Shown piece after piece: positions 1 to 7,863 of a DNA stretch of 64,000 nt. This DNA is from Sphingobium sp. OAS761. GTDB taxonomy: Bacteria; Pseudomonadota; Alphaproteobacteria; Sphingomonadales; Sphingomonadaceae. A program made the position numbers and the translations under genes. The stretch is from positions 1-64,000 of the forward strand of contig NZ_JALJVY010000010.1 of NCBI RefSeq assembly GCF_024168485.1. Reading direction: 5' to 3'. Each line of letters starts with the position of its first letter. The stretch's first letter is position 1. Under the pieces are notes generated by a model. The model worked only from the letters and a program-made list of their open reading frames with translations, was not told where the DNA came from and made no database searches.

Positions 1-175
1 AGCGGATCGCTGCATCGGAATCGGCACTACCCGCCCGCTCGCGCCTTCTCCTGCGTCCATCAGGACATAATCCGACGGTTCTTCGAGGTGTCCAGTTGGT
101 AAAGGCGATCGGTGCATAGTCCCGCCAATTGCCTTCAAAGGCGAAACCGTCCCGCCCGACCTGTTCTTCGTCCAT
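1..175 (-). pseudogene. Broken DUF898 (YjgN-like) start, cut by the window edge
   Basis: From an ATG at 175 the first 27 codons read like the start of a DUF898 membrane protein (FAFEGNWRDYAPIAFTN). The resemblance stops at about position 95, where this family normally continues into a leucine-rich first membrane helix. The same frame stays open to the edge but turns arginine-rich and loses protein-like character. From about position 94 a different frame (the one with ATG at 117) looks protein-like instead, reading GHLEEPSDYVLMDAGEGASG, also open to the edge. This fits a gene start fused out of frame to other sequence by a deletion, a rearrangement or an assembly join. The second frame is not recognised. 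The DUF898 reading is fairly safe for the first 27 residues only. Confidence 0.5.
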
Positions 176-244
176 GACACCCCCGGAATATTTCCCGGAC
201 AACAGAAGACAGGGAAGCATCGCCCCGGTCAAGCCGACAACAAC

Positions 245-436
245 TTAGTCACGTATGAAAATCTCCTCGATCGTCAGGCCGAACAGGTCGGCGATACGAA
301 AGGCCAGCGGCAGAGAGGGGTCATATTTACCGGTCTCGATCGCATTGATGCTCTGTCGGGAGACGCCGAGTTGGACAGCAAGATCGCTCTGGTTCCAGTC
401 CCGCTCAGCGCGCAATATCTTGAGCCGGTTCTTCAT
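245..436 (-). CDS. Small XRE-family transcriptional regulator
   Basis: This 63-residue protein is a single Cro/C1-type helix-turn-helix domain with no other domain. The recognition region is WNQSDLAVQLGVSRQSINAIE (about residues 14-34), followed by GKYDPSLPLAFRIADLF, the usual fourth and fifth helices of compact YozG-like regulators. The start ATG at 436 overlaps the stop of the upstream membrane-protein gene (ATGA), so the two are translationally coupled. Such small regulators often repress their own operon, and the paired repeats at 1045-1095 in the operon promoter are the obvious candidate operator. The family assignment is firm; the target is inferred. Confidence 0.9.
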   Translation of the reverse strand: MKNRLKILRAERDWNQSDLAVQLGVSRQSINAIETGKYDPSLPLAFRIADLFGLTIEEIFIRD

Positions 437-1023
437 GCTCGCCCGCCTGGAAAAAGAGGCGCCAGGAGCAGGCCAAGATTCCAGAGGATGAAGGCAGCAT
501 AGGCCGGCGCATGAGGCGCTAAGCCCGATCCTTCGAGCAGGCCCCAGACGGTGGTTATCACCAGCATGAAGCCGGACGCGATCAGCGCGCGCCGGGCATG
601 GACCATGCGCAGATATTCATCCGTCTCCTCAACCAACAGGCGCCCCATCGCCCAGATGAAGCCGATCAATGGCGGCGCGGGTAGCAATGCCAGCAGCACC
701 GCCCAGATGCCCGTCGGATGCCATTCACGCTGGATCGTGATGGCAGCGACCACGGTGACGACATTGGCGACGAGCAGCGGTACGACCCGGCTGATATAGC
801 GGGCAATGGCCGATCCTGGAATGCTACGCGCGAGACGCAACGCTTCCCACATCAGCCAGCCAAGCGCCAGCAGGCCGGGGACCATCAGCGACAATTTGCC
901 ATTGCCGTGAATGGTGAGGATGTTGGCGGCCACCCCCGCTCCGATCATCAACAGGGTGAAGGCCGCAGCGGCGCAGATCATGCGCCAGGGAAGGCGGAAA
1001 GCGGGTTCGGGTTGCATGGACAT
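433..1023 (-). CDS. Integral membrane protein coupled to XRE regulator
   Basis: The 196-residue product has about five hydrophobic segments: roughly residues 14-36, 42-60, 80-97, 105-128 and 148-190. It has no recognisable catalytic motif. The ATG at 1023 follows AGGAGG at a suitable distance. The 3' end overlaps the XRE gene by four bases (ATGA), so the pair forms one operon. Membrane protein plus compact XRE regulator is a common arrangement in alphaproteobacteria and Firmicutes, but the membrane partner has no known activity that I can name. The promoter upstream (1045-1095) carries paired repeats over the likely -35 and -10 elements. Confidence 0.75.
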   Translation of the reverse strand: MSMQPEPAFRLPWRMICAAAAFTLLMIGAGVAANILTIHGNGKLSLMVPGLLALGWLMWEALRLARSIPGSAIARYISRVVPLLVANVVTVVAAITIQREWHPTGIWAVLLALLPAPPLIGFIWAMGRLLVEETDEYLRMVHARRALIASGFMLVITTVWGLLEGSGLAPHAPAYAAFILWNLGLLLAPLFPGGRA

Positions 1024-1044
1024 TCAAGCCTCCTGTTCTGCAAG

Positions 1045-1095
1045 GTCAAGTACCCTTTACAGAAACAGAAGGCAGAGAGTCAATGACACTTTACA
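1045..1095 (-). promoter_or_regulatory. Promoter with paired 17-bp repeats for the membrane/XRE operon
   Basis: On the plus strand GTCAAGTACCCTTTACA (1045-1061) and GTCAATGACACTTTACA (1079-1095) match at 14 of 17 positions and lie 34 bp apart, about three helical turns. Read on the minus strand, TTGACT (1078-1083) and TGTAAA (1056-1061) are spaced 16 bp apart and would serve as -35 and -10 boxes, so the repeats cover both elements. A related inverted half (AGTACTTGTC) follows at 1107-1116. This is the layout expected for autorepression by the XRE protein; the binding itself is inferred. Confidence 0.55.
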
Positions 1096-1113
1096 TTTTG
1101 TCTTTAGTACTTG

Positions 1114-1548
1114 TCAAAACTGACCATAGCGCTCGTTACCGACAAAGCCGAGATTGGTTATGCCCGCGCGCTTAATGTCGGCCAGCACTGCGTCTACAGC
1201 CACATAGCGGGCGGCTGCGTCCGGCTGGAACTGGAGTTCCGGTTCGACCGGCATTCTCAGCGAGGCGGCCAGATATTGCCGCAAGGTCAGCCTGTCGATC
1301 GCCGCGCCGTTCCAACGGATCACGCCATCCGCATCGATCCCAACCTTGTTCTTGATCGGGTTCATCTCGAAATTGTCGGGAATGGGTCGCGGTAAGTCCA
1401 CACCTACGCTGTGCGTCTGCACCGGGATGGTGATGATGAACATGATGAGCAGGACCAGCATGACGTCGATCAGCGGGGTCGTGTTCATCTCGCCCAGCGG
1501 CCGGTCGGCGTCCGTGCGGGCTTCGGGCTGCGAAATGGAAAGCGCCAT
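1114..1548 (-). CDS. exbD: ExbD/TolR-family biopolymer transport protein
   Basis: The 144-residue protein has the ExbD/TolR plan: a short cytoplasmic N-terminus, the signature EMNTTPLIDVMLVLLIMFII with the proton-carrying aspartate in the single membrane helix (about residues 20-40), and a periplasmic domain. ExbD works with ExbB to pass proton-motive force to TonB and so to outer-membrane receptors. Here no exbB or tonB lies beside it, so it must pair with components encoded elsewhere. AGGAGG lies 5 bases before the ATG. The AT-rich upstream region carries two copies of TGTTATTYTAT (1568-1596) that may mark metal-dependent control. Confidence 0.9.
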   Translation of the reverse strand: MALSISQPEARTDADRPLGEMNTTPLIDVMLVLLIMFIITIPVQTHSVGVDLPRPIPDNFEMNPIKNKVGIDADGVIRWNGAAIDRLTLRQYLAASLRMPVEPELQFQPDAAARYVAVDAVLADIKRAGITNLGFVGNERYGQF

Positions 1549-1567
1549 GACATCCTCCTCAATGATG

Positions 1568-1596
1568 TGTTATTTTATATCGTTATGTTATTCTAT
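1568..1596 (-). promoter_or_regulatory. Direct repeat TGTTATTYTAT upstream of exbD
   Basis: TGTTATTTTAT (1568-1578) and TGTTATTCTAT (1586-1596) are direct copies 18 bp apart in the AT-rich gap between exbD and thrS. Each resembles the left arm and centre of a Zur-type box (TGTTATNNTATAACA), but the right arms are poor. The position, 20-48 bases upstream of the exbD start, suits a repressor site. The link to zinc, or to any other metal, is inference. Confidence 0.35.
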
Positions 1597-1707
1597 TTCA
1601 CGCTTCGAACGCAAGAGGGCTTCTATTGACAGTGCGGACGGCCCATTTAAGGGGAACAGGCGGCGTTCCGTGCCGCGCCATCTGCCCTTTCACAAGAGAG
1701 TCCGTCC

Positions 1708-3705
1708 GTGTCCGCCATGCTCAAGATCACCCTGCCCGACGGTTCCGTGCGCGAAGTCGCGCCCGGCACGACCCCGGCGGACATTGCGGCGGCGATCGGG
1801 CCGGGGCTGGCGAAGGCAGCGATCGCCGCGCGCGTCGACGGCGAACTGCGCGACATCACCCGTCCGCTGGAGGCCGACGCGCAGCTTGCGCTGGTCACCG
1901 CGCGTGACGAGGCGGACGCCTTGGAACTGGCGCGCCACGATTTCGCGCATATCCTGGCCGAAGCGGTGCAGGCCCTCTTCCCCGGCACGCAGATCACCTT
2001 CGGCCCCGCGACCGACGACGGCTTTTATTATGACGTGATGGCCCCGGCGTCGCGCGATCCCTTCTCGATGGACGATCTGCCCGCGATCGAGGAGAAGATG
2101 CGCGACATCATCCGCGCGGACAAGCCCTTGCGCCGCGAGGTGTGGAGCCGCGAGGATCTGATCGCCAAGTGGCAGGCGGACGGTGAAAGCTTCAAGGCGG
2201 AATGGGCGGCCGAACTGCCCGAGGGTGAGGAACTGACCGTTTACTGGTCGGGCAGCGACTGGCTCGACATGTGCCGGGGGCCGCATCTGGCCTCCACCGG
2301 CAAGCTCGATCCGCAGGCGTTCAAGCTGATGCGCGTGGCCGGCGCCTACTGGCGCGGCGACCAGAAGAATGCGCAGCTCACGCGCATCTACGGCACCGGC
2401 TGGCTCAACAGGAAACAGCTCGACGCGCACCTGACGCGCCTCGAAGAAGCGGGCAAGCGCGACCATCGCAAGCTGGGCGCGGAGATGGACCTGTTCCACC
2501 TCCAGCAGGAAGCGCATGGCAGCGTCTTCTGGCATCCCAAGGGCTATGTCATCTGGCGCGCGCTGGAAGCCTATATGCGCCGCGCCATCGACGAGGCGGG
2601 CTATCGTGAGGTCAAGACGCCGCAGGTGATGGACGCGCGCCAGTGGGAGCAGTCCGGCCACTGGGGCAAATATCGCGAAAATATGTTCGTCATCCCTGAC
2701 GAAGTGCCCAATGTCGATGACGACGGCCCGCTGGTGTCGGACGATGCCGACTGGATGGCCTTGAAGCCCATGAACTGCCCGGCGCATGTCCTGATCTTCC
2801 GTCAGGGGATCAAGAGCTATCGCGACCTGCCGCTGCGCTTCTATGAAAACGGCTGCTGCCACCGCAATGAGCCGCACGGCGCACTGCACGGCCTGATGCG
2901 CGTGCGCCAGTTCACGCAGGACGACGCCCACATCTTCTGCCGCGAAGACCATATCGTCGAGGAAGTCCGCGCCTTCTGCGCGCTGGCCGACCGGATCTAC
3001 AAGGATTTCGGCTTCACCTACTCCATCAAGCTGGCGCTTCGCCCGGAAAAGCGCTTCGGCACCGAGGAGATGTGGGACAAGGCCGAGGAGGAATTGCGCA
3101 ATGCCGTCGCCGCCGCCGGTCTCAACACGCCGGAATATGGCTGGGAGGAATTGCCCGGCGAAGGCGCCTTCTACGCGCCCAAGCTGGAATGGCACCTGAC
3201 CGACGCGATCGGCCGCACCTGGCAGGTCGGCACGATCCAGTCCGACCGCGTGCTGCCCGAACGGCTCGACGCATCCTATGTAGGCGAAGACGGCGAACGC
3301 CACCGCCCCGTCATGCTCCACCGCGCGATCTTCGGCAGCTATGAACGCTTCATCGGCATCCTGATCGAACATTATGCGGGCAAATTCCCGCTCTGGCTCG
3401 CCCCGGTGCAGGCCGTTGTTGCCACCATCGTGTCCGACGCGGACGATTATGCGAAGGCGGCGGTCGAAAAACTGCGCGCGGCCGGCATCCGCGCGGAAAT
3501 CGACATCCGCAACGAGAAGATCAACTATAAGGTGCGCGAGCACAGCCTGGCCAAGGTGCCCAACCTGCTGGTCGTCGGCCGCCGCGAGGCGGACGAGGGC
3601 ACGGTCGCCCTGCGCGCACTGGGCAAGGACGGGCAGAGCGTCCTTTCGCTGGACGATGTGATCGACCGTCTTGCAAATGAGGCGCGGGCACCCGATATGC
3701 AGTGA
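1708..3705 (+). CDS. thrS: Threonine--tRNA ligase
   Basis: ThrS charges tRNA-Thr with threonine in the cytoplasm. The 665-residue protein has the full class II architecture: an N-terminal TGS domain (about residues 1-65), the second additional domain with its editing site, the catalytic core and a C-terminal anticodon-binding domain. Visible motifs include [10 protein letters not shown] near residue 354, with the zinc-binding cysteine, [17 protein letters not shown] (motif 2) and the zinc histidines further on. I take the GTG at 1708 with GAGAG upstream; an ATG three codons later is an alternative. A TTGACA at 1626-1631 could be its -35 box. A strong hairpin follows the stop and separates it from infC. 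Confidence 0.97.
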   Translation: MSAMLKITLPDGSVREVAPGTTPADIAAAIGPGLAKAAIAARVDGELRDITRPLEADAQLALVTARDEADALELARHDFAHILAEAVQALFPGTQITFGPATDDGFYYDVMAPASRDPFSMDDLPAIEEKMRDIIRADKPLRREVWSREDLIAKWQADGESFKAEWAAELPEGEELTVYWSGSDWLDMCRGPHLASTGKLDPQAFKLMRVAGAYWRGDQKNAQLTRIYGTGWLNRKQLDAHLTRLEEAGKRDHRKLGAEMDLFHLQQEAHGSVFWHPKGYVIWRALEAYMRRAIDEAGYREVKTPQVMDARQWEQSGHWGKYRENMFVIPDEVPNVDDDGPLVSDDADWMALKPMNCPAHVLIFRQGIKSYRDLPLRFYENGCCHRNEPHGALHGLMRVRQFTQDDAHIFCREDHIVEEVRAFCALADRIYKDFGFTYSIKLALRPEKRFGTEEMWDKAEEELRNAVAAAGLNTPEYGWEELPGEGAFYAPKLEWHLTDAIGRTWQVGTIQSDRVLPERLDASYVGEDGERHRPVMLHRAIFGSYERFIGILIEHYAGKFPLWLAPVQAVVATIVSDADDYAKAAVEKLRAAGIRAEIDIRNEKINYKVREHSLAKVPNLLVVGRREADEGTVALRALGKDGQSVLSLDDVIDRLANEARAPDMQ

Positions 3706-3721
3706 GGCAGAAATGCCGCAA

Positions 3722-3780
3722 GGGTGCGTGATTCCGTTACGACGGAAGCACGCACCCCTTTCGGCTTTTCGCAAAAGCCG
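3722..3780 (+). terminator. Terminator hairpins between thrS and infC
   Basis: GGGTGCGTG (3722-3730) pairs with CACGCACCC (3749-3757), and TTCCGT (3732-3737) pairs with ACGGAA (3742-3747) inside it, giving a nearly continuous long stem with a TACG loop. A second stem, CGGCTTTT/AAAAGCCG (3762-3780), follows. It most likely ends thrS transcription. As it lies just before infC it could also act in the infC leader. Confidence 0.7.
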
Positions 3781-3835
3781 TTAAGAGCCATCCGTTCTTG
3801 CAACGACCACAGGAGATATTGCTATACGTCCCCCG

Positions 3836-4369
3836 ATGATGCGCCGCCCGCTCGCGCCGCCGCCGAAGTCCGGCCCCCGCTACAACGAGTTCATCAACGT
3901 GCCCAAGGTGCGCGTGATCGATGACGAAGGCGAAAATCTCGGTGTGATGTTTACGCAGGAGGCGATTGAACAGGCCTATGAGGTCGGCCTCGATCTGGTC
4001 GAGGTATCGCCGAACGCCGATCCGCCGGTCTGCAAGTTCCTGGACATCGGCAAATACAAGTACGAAGCCCAGAAAAAGGCGAACATCGCCCGCAAGACCC
4101 AGAAGACGCAGGAGATCAAGGAGATCAAGATGCGTCCGAACATCGACGATCATGACTATGATACGAAGATGAAGAAGGTCCATGATTTCATTGGCGAAGG
4201 CGACAAGGTGAAGATCACCTTGCGTTTCCGCGGTCGCGAACTCAGCCACCAGCAGCTGGGCATGAACCTGCTCCAGCGCGTGGCTGAAAATGTCCAGGAA
4301 ATCGCCAAGGTCGAAGCCTATCCGCGCATGGAAGGCCGCCAGATGCTGATGGTATTGTCGCCGAAATAA
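3836..4369 (+). CDS. infC: Translation initiation factor IF-3
   Basis: IF-3 binds the 30S subunit, prevents premature 50S joining and checks the start codon. The 177-residue frame covers both domains: the N-terminal domain begins at [15 protein letters not shown], then comes the lysine-rich linker helix ([18 protein letters not shown]), and the C-terminal domain ends at [11 protein letters not shown]. The ATG at 3836 has its only good ribosome-binding site (AGGAG, 3811-3815) 20 bases upstream, which is too far. In-frame ATA (3824) and ATT (3818) codons lie nearer to it. Since IF-3 genes often start with non-standard codons and regulate themselves that way, the true start may be up to six codons earlier. 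A clean terminator follows. Confidence 0.96.
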   Translation: MMRRPLAPPPKSGPRYNEFINVPKVRVIDDEGENLGVMFTQEAIEQAYEVGLDLVEVSPNADPPVCKFLDIGKYKYEAQKKANIARKTQKTQEIKEIKMRPNIDDHDYDTKMKKVHDFIGEGDKVKITLRFRGRELSHQQLGMNLLQRVAENVQEIAKVEAYPRMEGRQMLMVLSPK

Positions 4370-4400
4370 CGGGCACGCTGCCACGCCATCGACAAGGAAT

Positions 4401-4430
4401 GAAAGCGGGCCCTCTCGGGCTCGCTTTTTT
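4401..4430 (+). terminator. Rho-independent terminator after infC
   Basis: AAGCGGGCCC pairs with the GGGCTCGCTT arm around a short loop and is followed directly by six T residues (4425-4430). It is a canonical intrinsic terminator 30 bases after the infC stop. Confidence 0.9.
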
Positions 4431-4508
4431 CATGTACGCGCGCCGCCCGGACTTGGCGATCAATCTGGATCAACCTGTCTTTGCTTCCGGAACCCGCCGA
4501 TCGGCGGC

Positions 4509-4802
4509 GTGATCGCAGGGCAGGACTATCATTATGAACGGCGCTATTCGAACATGGGCACGCTGACGCTCGACCCCAGGGGCAGCTACCGTACCGCCAA
4601 CGGAACGGGCAGCTTTCGGGGCGAAGCGGGCGACGTGATCCGGCTGACATCCGGCCCCTTCGCCGGTGCGATCGGCCATTTGCAGCCCGACCGTTCCGGC
4701 CAGCCCGCGGTCTATTTCGAACGGGATGAAAATCGCGACGCGCGCGATGTCCACATTGTCGCTCCGCAGCGGACCAGTTGCACGGTGGCGCGCGGGAATT
4801 GA
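4509..4802 (+). CDS. Hypothetical protein, possibly missing its N-terminus
   Basis: The 97-residue frame from GTG 4509 contains a short beta-rich repeat-like region (NMGTLTLDPRGSYRTANGTG, GDVIRLTSGPFAGAIG) and one cysteine near the end. I recall similar small proteins in sphingomonads that carry an N-terminal secretion signal. Here the frame remains open upstream to about position 4431 without an ATG, any plausible signal peptide or a ribosome-binding site, and it abuts the infC terminator. Either the gene starts at an unusual codon or the 5' end has been lost. No function can be assigned. Confidence 0.45.
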   Translation: MIAGQDYHYERRYSNMGTLTLDPRGSYRTANGTGSFRGEAGDVIRLTSGPFAGAIGHLQPDRSGQPAVYFERDENRDARDVHIVAPQRTSCTVARGN

Positions 4803-4818
4803 TCAGGCGCGCCGCGAC

Positions 4819-5490
4819 TCAGGCCGACGGCTTTTCCTGATACAGGTCCGGAAACATCTGCCTGAACGCGTCCAGCTTGGGCGCGTCCCAGCGCATGATA
4901 TAGGGGTGGCGCGGGTTCTTGCGCATGAAGTCCTGATGGTCGCTCGCCGCGTCCTGAAATCCGGTGAACCGCTCCACCTTCGTCACGACCGGGTCACGCC
5001 ACAGGCCGCTCTTGCTCAACTGGGCCAGATAGGCGCGCGCCGTCTTGTCCTGCCCCGCATTGAGCGGAAACAGCGCGCTGCGATACTGGGTGCCATGGTC
5101 CGGCCCCTGGTAATTCAGCGTGGTGGGATCGGCGATCACCGAAAAGAAGACGCGCAGCAGCGTGCCGTAGCTGACCACCTTGGGATCGTAGGTGACGCGG
5201 ACCGATTCGGCGAAGCCGGTATCGCCTTCGCTCACGCGCGCATAATCTATCCGCCGCGAGTTGGGGCCGCCGGCAAAGCCGGACACGGCCAGATGCACGC
5301 CCTTCACATGCGACAGCACGCCTTCGACGCCCCAGTAGCAACCGCCGGCGAACACGGCCGTTTCCAGCTTGCGGGTCGCGGCGGCCTCGACATCGGGCGC
5401 GGGTGCGCGCACCACCCGTTCGGCGCGCACGGGCGCGGCGACGACAAGCGCCGCCAGGATCGCCAGGGCTATGCCGTCAAAGCGCCGCAT
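4819..5490 (-). CDS. msrA: Peptide-methionine (S)-S-oxide reductase, exported
   Basis: MsrA reduces methionine S-sulfoxide in oxidised proteins. The catalytic motif FAGGCYWGVEGVL carries the nucleophilic cysteine at about residue 51. The glutamate of the active site and the conserved YQGPDHGTQYRSALF block (about residues 130-145) are also present. The first 23 residues are a clear signal peptide (hydrophobic AILAALVVAAPVRA), so this copy acts in the periplasm; most MsrA are cytoplasmic. The start overlaps the stop of a 50-codon membrane-protein gene (5477-5629), so the two are probably co-translated. No resolving-cysteine pair is obvious at the C-terminus. Confidence 0.95.
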   Translation of the reverse strand: MRRFDGIALAILAALVVAAPVRAERVVRAPAPDVEAAATRKLETAVFAGGCYWGVEGVLSHVKGVHLAVSGFAGGPNSRRIDYARVSEGDTGFAESVRVTYDPKVVSYGTLLRVFFSVIADPTTLNYQGPDHGTQYRSALFPLNAGQDKTARAYLAQLSKSGLWRDPVVTKVERFTGFQDAASDHQDFMRKNPRHPYIMRWDAPKLDAFRQMFPDLYQEKPSA

Positions 5491-5629
5491 CGGCCGGCTG
5501 CGTTGCGGCGACGGCGGTCGAACCGAACATCGGCGGTTCTTCGGGCTGCAACATCACCATGCCCACGGCGCCGATCGCGAAACCGCCCAGAAAGCGGAGG
5601 AACAGGTCGGATTTCAGAAAAGCCTTCAT
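5477..5629 (-). CDS. Small membrane protein coupled to msrA
   Basis: This 50-residue frame starts at ATG 5629. It has a basic/hydrophobic N-terminus (FLKSDLFLRFLGGFAIGAV), one membrane-spanning segment at about residues 7-28 and a short alanine/proline-rich tail. Its stop lies inside the msrA start region: the ATG of msrA at 5490 precedes the TGA at 5479-5477, an overlap of 14 bases that implies coupled translation. I do not recognise the family. It may be a membrane anchor or simply a leader that sets msrA expression. Confidence 0.6.
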   Translation of the reverse strand: MKAFLKSDLFLRFLGGFAIGAVGMVMLQPEEPPMFGSTAVAATQPADAAL

Positions 5630-5864
5630 GGCCAATGCCTTTCACTTCGTCTTTGGCCCTTTGGCCCCTGGCTACGCTCCGCTTGCTTGCCCCTGTCTGA
5701 ACCGCCCTCGCGGCGAGAGCCGCTTTCGACCAACGCAGGGATAATAACGACGAAAGCGATTTTGCCTTTAATCAGTTTCTATTCGCAACGGGGATATACG
5801 TCTCATCGCGCCGATCGCAAGACGGCACGGGTCGAAAAGAACCGTTTCCATTTTTGATGCTGAC

Positions 5865-5890
5865 GGACCGCGCGCCGGGATGCGCGGTCC
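5865..5890 (-). terminator. Hairpin downstream of the aspartate aminotransferase gene
   Basis: GGACCGCGC (5865-5873) and GCGCGGTCC (5882-5890) form a perfect 9-bp stem just after the aminotransferase stop. There is no T-run on the minus strand, so it is at best a weak or factor-assisted terminator. The rest of 5630-5899 shows nothing gene-like. Confidence 0.45.
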
Positions 5891-5899
5891 GCCACAGCG

Positions 5900-7102
5900 T
5901 CATTTCAGCGCGGCGCAGGCTTCCTGAATGCGCGTGCACGCCTTTTTCAGGACCTCGTCGGAGGTTGCGTAGCTGATGCGGAATGCGGGCGACAGGCCGA
6001 AGGCCGCGCCATGGACGGCGGCGACCTTGGCCTCGTCCAGGAAATATCCGATCAGCGCCTCGTCGCTGTCGATCACCGCGCCCTTGGGCGTCGTCTTGCC
6101 GATGACGCCGCTGGCATCGGGATAGACGTAAAAGGCGCCTTCGGGCGTCGGGCAATCCAGGCCGGGCGCGTCGTTCAGCATGGCGACCACCATGTCGCGG
6201 CGCTTCTTGAACACGGCGTTGCGCTCTTCCAGAAAATCCTGCGGGCCGGTCAGCGCGGCGACGGCGGCCGCCTGGCTGATCGAGCACGGATTGCTGGTCG
6301 ACTGCGATTGCAGCTTGCCCATCGCCTTGATGATCCATTCGGGGCCGCCCGCGAAACCGATGCGCCAGCCGGTCATGGAAAAGGCCTTGGAACAGCCATT
6401 GACCGTCAGGGTGCGCTCGTACAGCTCCGGGCACACCTGCGCGATGGTGGCGAAGGGGGTGGCCGCATACCAGACATGCTCGTACATGTCGTCGGTCATC
6501 ACCAGCACGTGCGGATGGCGCAGCAACACTTCGGCCAGCGCCTTCAGCTCGTCGGCCGCATAGGCGGCACCCGACGGGTTGGACGGGCTGTTGAGCATGA
6601 CCCACTTGGTGCGCGGCGTGATCGCCGCCTCCAGCTGTGCTGCGGTGATCTTGTAGCCCTGGCTGGCGGGCGCCTCGATGAACACCGGGGTCCCGCCCGC
6701 GAAATTCACGATGTCGGGATAGCTGACCCAGTAAGGCGCCGGGATGATCACCTCGTCGCCTGCATCGACGGTCGCGACCAGCGCATTGAACAGGGTGTGT
6801 TTGCCGCCCGAATTGACGCTGATCTGGCTGCGCTTGTAGATCAGGCCATTGTCGCGCTTGAACTTGAACGCGACGGCTTCCTTGACGTCGGCGGTGCCGT
6901 CGACGTCGGTATAGCGGGTCAGGTTCTTGCGAATGGCGTCGATTCCCGCGTCCTTCACGAAGTCCGGCGTATCGAAATCGGGTTCGCCCGCCGACAGGCC
7001 AATGACGTCGACGCCTTCGGCTTTGAGCGCATTCACCCGCGCGCTCATGGCGAGCGTGGCGGAAGGCTGGATGCGTCCAAGGGCGGCGGAAGTCTGGCTC
7101 AT
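5900..7102 (-). CDS. aspC: Aspartate aminotransferase, class I, PLP-dependent
   Basis: This 400-residue fold-type I aminotransferase moves the amino group between aspartate and 2-oxoglutarate. It has the class I landmarks: SAGEPDFDTP near the N-terminus (substrate contact), NSPSNPSG (about residue 177), the tyrosine-containing DDMYEH and the PLP lysine in NGCSKAFSMTGWRIGF (about residue 239), and the arginine of FRISYATS near the C-terminus. I prefer the ATG at 7102 because the protein then begins MSQTSAALGRIQPSATLAMS, as in relatives; the frame opens 12 codons earlier. The same family includes aromatic and prephenate aminotransferases, so substrate range is uncertain. Confidence 0.92.
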   Translation of the reverse strand: MSQTSAALGRIQPSATLAMSARVNALKAEGVDVIGLSAGEPDFDTPDFVKDAGIDAIRKNLTRYTDVDGTADVKEAVAFKFKRDNGLIYKRSQISVNSGGKHTLFNALVATVDAGDEVIIPAPYWVSYPDIVNFAGGTPVFIEAPASQGYKITAAQLEAAITPRTKWVMLNSPSNPSGAAYAADELKALAEVLLRHPHVLVMTDDMYEHVWYAATPFATIAQVCPELYERTLTVNGCSKAFSMTGWRIGFAGGPEWIIKAMGKLQSQSTSNPCSISQAAAVAALTGPQDFLEERNAVFKKRRDMVVAMLNDAPGLDCPTPEGAFYVYPDASGVIGKTTPKGAVIDSDEALIGYFLDEAKVAAVHGAAFGLSPAFRISYATSDEVLKKACTRIQEACAALK

Positions 7103-7206
7103 GGCAATAATCTTTCTGAAATGTCCCCAAGTCCGCAACGGCAGCGGACGCCGCGTCCCTTAGTGCGCAACGGCTCCGGGGGCAACCGCCACATCGTCCC
7201 GACTGG

Positions 7207-7839
7207 CTATCGTGCCAGCGTCGCCGCCACCATGCCGCGCGCGGCATTGCCGATGAAAAAGCCGCGCTCCAGGTCGTGCGGCCGCAGGTCGCCCTCGACC
7301 GCCTCGCCCATGTCCAGCAGGCTCTGGCGCAATATGCCCGGCAGCAGGCCGCGCTTGAGCGGCGGCGTCACCAGCTTGTCGCCGCGCTCCACGAACAGGG
7401 ACGAAAAACTGCCTTCGGTCAGAAAGCCGTCGGCATCCACCAGCAACACCTCATAGGTGCCGCCGCGCCGCAGGGCATCGCGATACAGGCTGCGATCGGT
7501 GGTCTTGTGGTGCAGGCGTCCATCGTTCGCGGGCGTATGGCGCGGCACCAGGGCCACGGGGACGATCGCCTGCGGCCAGGTCCGGTGCGCCCGCACCTCG
7601 ATCGCGACGAAACCCCGGCGCGACACCAGCAGGCGCACGCGGCTGCGCTCGCGCAGGCGAAAGGTCGCGGCCTGAAGCTCGTTGCGCACGTCATGCCGGT
7701 CGAAGGCGAAGCCCAGCGCCTCCGCGCTGGCCTTCATCCGCGCCAGATGCAGATCGAGCAGCCTGACCCCCTCCAGCGGGTCGAAAGCCATGGTCTCGAG
7801 CAGATCGAACCGTCCATCACCCCATGCCATCCCTGTCAT
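7207..7839 (-). CDS. pabC: Aminodeoxychorismate lyase-like class IV aminotransferase
   Basis: PabC converts 4-amino-4-deoxychorismate to p-aminobenzoate and pyruvate for folate synthesis. The 210-residue protein is of fold-type IV: LETMAFDP at the start, the PLP lysine in LHHKTTDRSLYR (about residue 110), and EVLLVDADGFLTEGSFSSLFV (about residues 129-149) with the phosphate-binding glycine/serine region. It is somewhat shorter than the average for the family (about 260 to 280). It lies 24 bases after pabB in the same direction, so the two final steps of p-aminobenzoate synthesis are encoded together. A branched-chain or D-amino-acid aminotransferase is the alternative, disfavoured by this context. 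Confidence 0.88.
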   Translation of the reverse strand: MTGMAWGDGRFDLLETMAFDPLEGVRLLDLHLARMKASAEALGFAFDRHDVRNELQAATFRLRERSRVRLLVSRRGFVAIEVRAHRTWPQAIVPVALVPRHTPANDGRLHHKTTDRSLYRDALRRGGTYEVLLVDADGFLTEGSFSSLFVERGDKLVTPPLKRGLLPGILRQSLLDMGEAVEGDLRPHDLERGFFIGNAARGMVAATLAR

Positions 7840-7863
7840 TCCAAGCCCTTGCGCCCGCCCAAG

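Noticed and set aside
1690-3774. Long open frame of about 694 codons on the minus strand opposite thrS
   Set aside because: It is the antisense shadow of thrS, a common effect of high GC; it has no family resemblance, and thrS on the other strand is certain.
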